A stretch of 64,000 nt of DNA, taken from the NCBI GenBank assembly GCA_032718475.1, contig JAUCBJ010002619.1, positions 24,084 to 88,083 of the forward strand. The letters run 5' to 3'. Under the pieces are notes generated by a model. The model was not told where the DNA came from and made no database searches. It saw only the letters and a program-made list of their open reading frames with translations. This document shows, in pieces, positions 56,186 through 64,000 of this stretch (positions within the stretch are counted from its first letter, which is position 1; each line of letters starts with the position of its first letter). The translations under genes were made by a program, and so were the position numbers. The stretch is from Nemertoderma westbladi. Lineage: Eukaryota; Xenacoelomorpha; Nemertodermatida; Nemertodermatidae.

Positions 56186-56650
56186 TCATCCACCGTTTGG
56201 GGAGGCGTATTACTTTTTACGTGTTTCCAAAAATCACGAGGATTATTGTCAGCAAGCGAGTTGGCCAAACGGTCTGATCGAAGTTGATCGGCATCCCGTT
56301 TGGCACCTCGATACGCGCGCTTAAACTGGGCTTTCGCCTTATGTAGTTGAGCGTGTAATGGACCCCCCGAGGGCTGTTCATCTCACGCCAGATTAAGAAG
56401 AGCTCTCTCGAATGGAGGTACTTCTCTCTCACAATTTCGTTCCAACCGGGGACATGGTTGTACTGAGCGGATGTCGCCGAATGAGTTTTGGAAGAGGGAA
56501 AAGATAGGATTTCTGCCTCCTTTAGAGCCGAAATTATATCGTCGTTGACCTCGTAATATCCTCTCTATGAGCTAATCATGTAGTATTTGTGCAGTTTATT
56601 GCAGACCAAGGAACTTCAATTTTCGACAGCAGTTCTTCGCATTTGTTTGT
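56186..56650 (-). pseudogene. Old LINE, 5' piece (endonuclease-RT linker)
   Basis: On the minus strand, translations in two frames give KIEVPWSAINCTNTT, DDIISALKEAEILSFPSS, HVPGWNEIVREKYLHSRELF and FKRAYRGAKRDADQLRSDRL, followed by DFWKHVKSNTPPQTVD. This is the conserved linker between endonuclease and RT in CR1/L1-like LINEs. The frame shifts at least once. It was split from its downstream part by copy B. Confidence 0.8.
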
Positions 56651-56708
56651 CATTCATATTACTTCCATATTTATTGTAATTCAAATTATTGTACTCTTAA
56701 ACTCCTGC

Positions 56709-57607
56709 CATGGCCTACTATATATACGGCCTAACATGTTGTCGATTTGGCCTTAAAAAAAGAGGCCAGTTTTTTTTTTACACTATTTTAATATTTTGAT
56801 ATGGGGAGAGTTCTATAAATTGTCATTTGCTGCAATTTGGTAAACGGACGTAACAGATACTAAATTTTATGGTAGCTAGTGTTTTAGATAGGTTTAGCTA
56901 GTAATATCGATATTGGTTCCGACAACCTACTTCCCTCTATAAATATTTTGTAGTAGCTAGTTCTTATTACTATTTGTATAGAAAATATTCCAGAACATGT
57001 TAGCTATTCATTTTAAGAAAAATCACGTTCTAGAACGAATATTTTTTGTTCTAGACATTTTTTAGAAAAAAATCTAGATTCTATTTAAAACGCATGGAAT
57101 CGTTTTAAAACGTGTTTAAAATCAATAACAAAAAATTTTCTTTTCAAGAAATTTTATTCACAATATTTTTTTTTCACTATTTTTTTTATTGATTTTAAAC
57201 ACGTTTTAGAACGATTCCATGCGGTTTAAATATTTTTTTCTAAAAAATATTCTAGAACAAAAAATATTTGTTCTAGAACATAACTTTTTTAAAAATGAAT
57301 AGCTAACATGTTCTGGAATATTTTCTATACAAATAGTAATAAGAACTAGCTACTACAAAATATTTATAGAGGGAAGTAGGTTGTCGGAACCAATATCGAT
57401 ATTACTAGCTAAACCTATCTAAAACACTAGCTACCATAAAATTTTGTATCTTACTTAATGGGGAGACTTCTATTACGTCCGTTTACCAAATTGCAGCAAA
57501 TGAAAATTTATAGAACTCTCCCCATATCAAAATAGTGTAAAAAAAACTGGCCTCTTTTTTTAAGGCCAAATCGATAACATGTTAGGCCGTATATATAGTA
57601 GGCCATG
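56709..57607. mobile_element. 0.9-kb near-perfect palindromic foldback element
   Basis: Two arms of about 430 bp are inverted copies of each other around a short A/T-rich centre near 57158. The ends are CATGGCCTACTATATA and TATATAGTAGGCCATG. A 7-bp target duplication, CTCCTGC, flanks it (56702-56708 and 57608-57614). The arms differ by only a few bases and small indels. No coding capacity was seen. It is a MITE or foldback element of unknown superfamily. Confidence 0.92.
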
Positions 57608-57665
57608 CTCCTGCTGCCTTAATGCTAAACAATTTAGTGTTCTCGAATATGTATTATTTTTTAGG

Positions 57666-58022
57666 GATTCGAAATATGTAACAATGTTTGAATTTCGTTG
57701 AGAAACAGCTGAGAAATTGGCGTTCAAAGATTGAAAGAAGCAGGGGCCTATCGTTCGCTGCAGGCCATTTATTCTATTTAATAAATACACAAAATTCCAG
57801 AACGTGTTATTTATTTTATGGGTTGGTGGGCAACTGCGGTATGCCTATACAATATCTCTATTGCGTAGATATTCATACATAAAACAAAATGTTCCAGAAC
57901 ATTGTGTATTTATTAAATAGAATAAATGACCCACAGTGAACGATAATTCTTGCAATCTTTGAACACCTATATCTCAGCTGTTTCTCAATGAAATTCAGAT
58001 ATTGTTACATATTTGGAATCCT
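57666..58022. mobile_element. Second foldback element, diverged arms of about 150 bp
   Basis: The left arm has GGATTCGAAATATGTAACAA, GAGAAACAGCTGAGA, TTCAAAGATTG and ATTCTATTTAATAAATACAC. The right arm carries their inverse complements in mirrored order, ending GTTACATATTTGGAATCC. The arms are clearly related but more diverged than those of the neighbouring palindrome. Confidence 0.82.
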
Positions 58023-58074
58023 TGCAACGCAAGCTTTCTAATCAGTAATTCACGTGAAGAATGGCGACGACAGA

Positions 58075-58975
58075 TGTGCAATTTTCCAAAAGCTACCTAC
58101 CTTCTTCTATTTGCGGATGATAATAAATTATATGGCCCCAATAACAATCATATTGCTCTATCAGAATCTCTTACAAACTTTGTAAAATGGTGTTATACAT
58201 GGCAAATGACAATCGCTATCGAAAAATGTACAGTATTAAATATTGGAACTAAGAATTTTGAACGCGTTGACTACAATATTGATTCCACCATATTGACACG
58301 AGTTGATCATTGCCGCGACCTGGGTGTAATTATTGACTCATCATTATCATTTCAAAACTACATTAATGCTATTTGTAAAAAGGCATACTATGTTATTAGC
58401 GTGATTTTTAAAATGTTCTGTACCAATAACCGCCAAGCACTATTGAGAGCCTATACGACCTTTGCGAGACTTCTTGTGGAATATGCTACTACTGTTTGGA
58501 ATCCGTTCCTATCAACTACTTGTAAAGAGGGTTATCTCGGTTCCATCGATAAACTCGAAAAAGTTCCAAGATTGTTTACATGAAGGTTGTTTTATCGATG
58601 TTCGCTTGATCCAAAGACACCATACTTTGAACGACTTCGTATTCGATGTCTCGAATCACTCGAACTGCGCCGTCTCCGACTTGATCTAACTATGACCTTC
58701 AAAATAATTCGCAAAGATCTTGGTCTGGTGGATGTCCCTAACTTAATCAACCGCTTTAACATTAGTAACAATTGTAGAACACGTGGATATAAGTATAAGT
58801 TATTTAAACCAAATGTGGCATCATGCTTAATACAAAATAGCTTTTTCTTTAGTGAAAATTACCGGCCAATGTAGTTGAGGCTACATCACTAGGTTCCTTT
58901 AAAACTCTATTATGTGATGTTGATTTGACCTCATACTTGAAAGCATTCCGTAATCTACCATAATAATAGTCCAAA
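58075..58975 (+). pseudogene. CR1-like LINE fragment, C-terminal half of RT
   Basis: It starts at the catalytic motif (LLLFADDNKLYG) and continues with WCYTWQMTIAIEKCTVLNIG, DHCRDLGVIIDSSLSFQNYI and LRAYTTFARLLVEYATTVWN. The frame breaks at about 58583 and resumes as SLDPKTPYFERLRI, then LESLELRRLRLDLTMTFKII. The layout fits the CR1/Jockey-like group. It is 5'-truncated, frameshifted and not functional. Confidence 0.85.
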
Positions 58976-59627
58976 AGAATATAAACTTTTATATTTTTAT
59001 TTCAATATTTCATTATTTTCAATATACATTATTTCTACATTATTTTAATTCAATAAACCTACATTACATAATATACTTATTTTATTAAACACGGCTTATT
59101 TTAAGAATAAAACTACTAACTTTAACTTAAAATATTTAAATCTTAAATCATTTTATTTTATTAAATTTTATGTATTTTAATGTGCTGTTTGTTTCTATTA
59201 TAAGATCACTATCCTACAGACTTATTTTAATATATTTTATGTATTTTAAAAACAATATCTTACATACTTATTTTATATTGTATATAGCATACACCAATAT
59301 ACTTACCAATAGTAATAAATTTGTTTTTATATCGGTGTATTGTATAGTATACTATATGTATATTAATATTTGATTATTTAGATACGGCCTCTATCAGTAA
59401 CTCACTTATTTTATTGTGTTGTGCATGTTGGTGCGTTTTTACTTATAGAAGTAAATAAAAACTTTCCATTTCCATTTGTAGTACATACCATTAATATTCT
59501 GAACGAAACCCCACATTGTACAATGTGGTAAAACACACTGACGGAAGACTGTATTGACATATGGTTCCGTGTTTCGATAGACTTTGATGGTACACCAGAA
59601 GTGTAAAGTGCCACAAGCGCGGTATAT
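58976..59627. other. AT-rich interval, no gene recognised
   Basis: It contains dispersed ACTTATTTTA and TATTTTATGTATTTTA words and no recognisable gene. Confidence 0.5.
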
Positions 59628-59635
59628 AAAAACAC

Positions 59636-60246
59636 TAGGGATGCAACAGAGCTCCGGCTCTAGAAATCCGGAGCTCAAGGCCAATTTCCTGGCTCCGGGC
59701 AAATTAATCCGGAGCTTACGTTGTTGAAATTCGAATTAGACCAATGGGAAGTGATGATTATTGCGGGGTATAGTGAAGCCCTATATCCAGGCGGACAATA
59801 ACAATATTTTACCTCAGAAAAGCCCTATGGAAAGTTTTAACCTAATGGGAAAGTGATGATTAATACGTAACAGAGTGAATTCCAAGAATCCTATTGGACA
59901 ATATTTTACTGCAGAAAGTCCCTATATCTTTCCATATATTGTTTAGGCTCTCCTGAACATTTGCAGATTTAAACTTAGGGCTTTGACCCAGAGGGCTTTG
60001 ACCCAGAGGGCTTTGACACGACTTAGGAGATTGACTTCGGCGCAATAAAATCCATCCCTCTCCAGGTGAAAATCATCGCAAATAACAGCTGATTACTCTC
60101 AAAAATAAAACTGTTGATGCGAGATATTAATTCGCCGATAAGGAATTTGCGTCAAATTCCCCCATGTCCCATGAACAACTGTCTACTATGATAATCTATT
60201 GGAATTATCAATCACCAAATAAAATTTTAGCTCTGTTGCATCCCTA
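59636..60246. mobile_element. hAT-type MITE, 611 bp
   Basis: The terminal inverted repeats TAGGGATGCAACAGAGCT and AGCTCTGTTGCATCCCTA are an exact match, flanked by an 8-bp duplication with one mismatch (AAAAACAC and AAAAACAG). Inside are several CTCCGG motifs and a threefold GGGCTTTGACCCAGA repeat (about 59977-60015). There is no transposase. Confidence 0.88.
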
Positions 60247-60254
60247 AAAAACAG

Positions 60255-60566
60255 ACCATCTGTTGCTAAAAATTAGGGATTCGAGGAAGGATAGGTTCTA
60301 GGTTGGGATGTGGTTCAGGTATCTGAATACACAATATTCTAGGACATGTTGAGGCAGGAACATCAAATAATATGTAACACATCAATTATTTATTGATTAT
60401 TTGCGATACGTTGTGGGTCAACAAGGTTGGAAAAATTATATCCATAATATAGAACCAGAACCAGTATATATATTATAAAATATAGTTATATACAACGGGA
60501 ACTATATTATTAATATTATTATATGCCAACAATGGCGTTAAATAAACCACCATGTTATAGTAAGGG
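60255..60566. other. Short interval between MITE and RPL38, AT-rich
   Basis: No gene was seen. It includes sequence similar to 42430-42470 (CAGGTATCTGAATA, CACAATATTC), part of a dispersed repeat. The RPL38 polyadenylation site must lie here. Confidence 0.45.
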
Positions 60567-60730
60567 CTACGCCTTCTTCTTTTTGTGAATGTCCTTTACG
60601 GTGAGCCCAGGAGGGAGGGACTGGCGTAGTTTGTCCGCCTTCTCCTTGTCTATCATTACCAGGGTGTAGAGATATTTACTGCAACGAACTTTGAATTTAA
60701 CGTTGTCTTTATTTTTCTTTATCGTAACAG
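60567..60730 (-). CDS. RPL38 coding exon 2
   Basis: It completes the Ser codon split by the intron, encodes the conserved core and a basic KKKKA tail, and stops with TAG. Confidence 0.95.
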
Positions 60731-62100
60731 CTGAAATAAAAAGTATTTATAAACAATTTTGAATCTTATTCTACTTCTACAGGTACCAAAATAAACGAAA
60801 TTAGAAATTGATTTCTTTCTACAACTGAGAATACATGCAGTTTTAGCGGAGTACATAATATGCTACTTAGTAACTTTTAGTATGTATAGAAATGGGGCTT
60901 ACCATATGTTTTGGGTCAAGCCGTTTATTAACAAATTATAGCTATTTAATATATACTTTTTAAACTAAAAAAATTATACTCAAATAATAGAAATAAGGAG
61001 ATGTCATTTTTTAACATGGAAGAAACAATTTTGACATAATGAGATTGATTAGATAGACTACGCAATTTTGCTTACATTCTACAGTCAATCATAAAAAAAA
61101 TAATATATAATATTATAAACTATCGTAGATTTAATTAAAGCAGGAATAGTTTTATTAGTAATTTACTCCCGCAGCCAGTAGTGGCGGAAAGATGGCTACG
61201 CTATCAACCTAAACGAAAATTACCACGAGACGCACTGTTTATTCGCACACCTGCACGTCACGTACCTGTACCGGTAAAGCATTTTTCTTTACAACAAGTT
61301 AAAAACACTCAACATCAACACCAGAACACTAAAAATGTTTCGAATTATTTGTGTGGTGTTTTCTAACCAAAACAATAAACTAATCTCCATTACTTAATTA
61401 ACGGAAAGGAGCAGGTTACAGTGGTGGGCTTTTCTAACCAAAACAATAAACAATATCTCAATAACATAGGGTATTTCATATTTATAGTCTTATTTTTGTA
61501 ATACGAAAATACCAGAGGTACGCATATGAACTATAACTCAGTCAATACATGCGGCATTGTACAGATTAACACTGTAACAGGGAATATGCACTATGCCGTT
61601 TGGGGTAGGGGTACACAAACGGCCATTTTTTTACACCTCATTTTTGGTGTTTTTAAATTATCAGACAGTGAGAATATAGCCAAAACGCAAAACACAGAAA
61701 ACACAATTCAAAAAAGATCAATTACAATTAACAGATTAAAACAATTTGGATTCAAACAGTCAAATAGAAAACAATACAGCAATACATACAATTACAATGA
61801 TAACGGTGAACGGTACAGCCTGACTGTCTGACTAAGGTAGGCTACTGCTGTACTGTCTGTGACTGTGATGTGCAATGTGGTTTACAAGTAGGAAAAAGTG
61901 TGGGTACCGGAACGGCAACGATTGGGCCCTAACCCTGATTGCAGGATTGTATTGTAACAGATGTAGAATTTGCTATTATTGTCAGATTGTGGCCTAAACT
62001 GCTAAAGGCTGAGCTAAACCTAAAAGGTAAACTTACATTTAGCATCAGGCCGCCTGGCCGTCAACAGAAAATCCTTTATTTCCTTTATTTGTTTCGGCAT
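60567..62100 (-). CDS. Ribosomal protein L38 (eL38), two coding exons
   Basis: A component of the large cytoplasmic ribosomal subunit. The exons are 62100-62037 and 60730-60567, together 228 nt: 75 codons plus stop. The protein begins [20 protein letters not shown] and continues [20 protein letters not shown], then [16 protein letters not shown], nearly identical to animal RPL38. The donor is AAAT|GTAAGT, the acceptor is TTATTTCAG|CTG, and the intron is 1306 bp. Animal RPL38 is usually 70 residues. Here the end is a KDIHKKKKA extension. A pyrimidine-rich CTTTTC/CTGCAG stretch just upstream of the ATG could be an untranslated exon boundary or a TOP-like start. The exons are too short to show as long ORFs and were found by reading the minus strand. 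Confidence 0.95.
62037..62100 (-). CDS. RPL38 coding exon 1
   Basis: It carries the start codon and 21 codons plus one base, ending at the strong donor T|GTAAGT. Confidence 0.93.
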
Positions 62101-64000
62101 ATTAAACGTATTAAATGACTGCAAAAGCTGCAGAAAAGATAAAGATAATACCTAATGCTAATAGGCCTATTCGAACTCGAATACAGTACTGCAGTCAGGC
62201 AGTAGGACTACTAACTGTCAAATGCTAACTGTCAGGTGTCAGACAGAAGGCCTACTAGTCTGCTAGTACTGTGTAGTACTCTGGTACTACAGAAATGCCT
62301 AAACCTCTGCCTGTCGGCTGCTCCGTACAGCTGTACCGTACCTGTCACGCAGTCAGGGTCAGCCACAGCCTGTATCAGCAATCAGGTAGGCCTATTCCAA
62401 TTCAGTGTTTTTACCTTCTACTGACAGACTGATCAGTTGATGATCTACCGCACTGTGAATGTACAACCACTGTACCTAGACCTACAACTACCAGACTACA
62501 GTACCTGTCTATCAGTCTAAGTCTACTGGCAGACAATTGACAAAGACTTCCAGACTTCCACAATCGGGTGCTGGTCACTTCGCCGCACTGCCACTTCGCC
62601 GCAAGTCATCTCGCCGCAGATAATGTGCGGCGAGGTGTCTCACTGTGAATGCCATTTCGCCGCAAATTATCGGTCACCTCGCCGCAAGTCAATATTAATC
62701 ATTTATTTATATATTTACAGGGAAGCCTACTAAGCCTTGTTATGGCATTGGACATTATTATAAGAAGAAATAAAATAATACGGTAAGGTGTGTTGTTCTA
62801 TTATAATTACTGTATTATTATAGATATACAGTGAGAGAATTTGAGTTACGTATTAGATTATAGTAAAACAGTCCTAATCGTATGTTTGTCAAAAATATTG
62901 ATCAGTTGTTTAAAAGGCTTCCCCGAAAACACGCAACGGCGCAACGGCGCAACAGCTCTATAACCAATGGGCAGCATTGGCGCAACAACCCAGGAGTGGT
63001 TTATTCATTCAACTCTAATTCCATTGACTTTTACATTCTGTTGCGTTCTATGACATTCCATTTATGTAGCGCCGATGGCGCAACAGAATAATAAATAAAG
63101 CAAGGTACTGTACGTTCTAAAAGGGATGCGACCTATAACAATCCTAGTACCAATATCGAACTCACTTCCCAGTGACGTTATCGAATCAGTAAGTGTTAAG
63201 TCCTTTTGTGACAAACTTAAAACTTGTAATTTATTAGAACATTGCCATTTCAATAGATTCTATTAATTAGGACGCATGATCATTCATTTATTTTTAGTTT
63301 CTACTCAGTATGCATAAACTTTTGTCCTTATAAAACATAAAATGTTTTTATAGAAGAGTGAAGAGTTTATTGATGGCGTGGTTATTTGTAATTTTGTAAA
63401 TTTGTAAAACCGTTCTATACCAAACCAATAGAGCTATAACGACCTATACCGGGCTAATAACGACCTACGCCGTAGAGTGTAGCTTTATTCGAAGTATTTC
63501 ACGATAAACGAGGTGTATTATTTTGAAATAATATCCTCTACTGCAATACAATGTACTACACTTACACTGATAACTTTACTTTACTTACCTAGTAAATTAT
63601 TACAGTACTTAATGTACAGCTTTTTTCGATTGAATTCCCTGCTAGAACAGCGTGAAGTGTGGGGGGGGGGGGGGGGGCTTGCAGGGGGCGTGGACTTTCG
63701 ACGCAATCAAAATTCATATGCCTCCAAGCGGCCAGGGGAAAGTCGACGCAAATAACGCCTGATTCTCCCAAAAATAACAGTGTAACCTGATTCATTGACT
63801 TTCGTTTATCGCACTAGCAACACCTGCCTGAAAAGCTTGTCCTTAAAAGACGTGTCCTTAAAATCACCAGTTTCATCTGGGGTGTATAGTTCTGGGGAAG
63901 GGGGGGGGGGGGGGGGGGGGCTGAAATTCTATCATCATTCTAAGTAATATCAAACATAAGGTTAACACTGTATGTTTATGTTAACTGATTACAGTCCTTA
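62101..64000. other. Right flank: upstream of RPL38, short repeats and poly-G tracts, no gene seen
   Basis: Besides the TCGCCGCA cluster there are GGCGCAAC words (62936-62990 and inverted near 63073-63090) and two poly-G tracts of 17 and 21 bases (63661-63677, 63900-63920). A stretch at 63700-63785 (GACGCAAATAACGCCTGATT) resembles 60030-60110 inside the hAT MITE. No coding family was recognised. Confidence 0.45.
62580..62686. repeat. Cluster of TCGCCGCA words
   Basis: Five direct copies (62580, 62596, 62611, 62657, 62679) and one inverted copy (62626) of TCGCCGCA within 107 bp. One direct-inverted pair can form a hairpin, CTCGCCGCA and TGCGGCGAG, with a short loop. It is a CpG-rich island in AT-rich DNA. 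Confidence 0.85.

Noticed and set aside
61181..61831. Open frames of 61 and 101 codons in and near the RPL38 intron
   Set aside because: They have no similarity to known families, composition like the surrounding AT-rich DNA, and the wrong strand relative to RPL38.

Overview
The window reads as invertebrate animal nuclear DNA. It has intron-bearing genes with GT-AG splice sites, conserved metazoan families (an ANKRD13 ubiquitin-interacting ankyrin protein, ribosomal protein L38, the first exon of a beta-1,3-galactosyltransferase), an AT-rich background and a dense set of eukaryotic transposons. The mixture of a tyrosine-recombinase (Ngaro/PAT-like) retroelement, hAT elements, several non-LTR retrotransposon lineages and a Helitron-like element suggests a marine invertebrate. 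A deuterostome such as an echinoderm or hemichordate is a guess I cannot prove from sequence alone.

Layout. 1-2707 is a 29-bp minisatellite running off the left edge. It stops 30 bp short of the splice donor of a galactosyltransferase exon (2738-3223, minus). 4776-12738 is a tyrosine-recombinase retrotransposon on the minus strand with split direct repeats (A1 - genes - B1 - A2 - B2), interrupted by a young RTE-like LINE (8136-9466). 13663-14362 is a 63-bp minisatellite, followed by a decayed LINE. 16674-41083 is a complete ANKRD13-type gene on the minus strand. Its four coding exons join in frame to 747 codons plus stop.

The outstanding feature is ANKRD13 intron 3 (17918-38739, 20.8 kb). 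It is almost entirely a 31-bp tandem repeat of about 530 copies in three blocks, split by a hAT element (24835-26978) and a LINE with a restriction-like endonuclease (30611-32400). In the sense orientation of the gene every typical repeat unit carries a near-consensus 5' splice site (CTG|GTAAGT). The only donor that keeps the gene in frame is the first unit of the array. The intron is therefore a very long ladder of decoy splice donors, or U1 binding sites, starting at the true exon end.

To the right, 42672-44235 is a decayed minus-strand LINE and 44860-46790 a LINE with an intact 623-codon reverse transcriptase frame. 48608-56650 is an old minus-strand LINE cut into three pieces by a Helitron-like element (50034-52342) and by a nearly complete RTE-like LINE (52407-56185). 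The Helitron carries CTCF-like motifs every 146 bp. Next come a near-perfect 0.9-kb palindromic foldback element (56709-57607), a second foldback (57666-58022), a CR1-like LINE fragment, a hAT-type MITE (59636-60246) and the two coding exons of RPL38 (60567-62100, minus). The remaining right flank holds only short repeats and poly-G tracts. Host genes occupy little of the window. Most of the sequence is tandem repeats and nested mobile elements.
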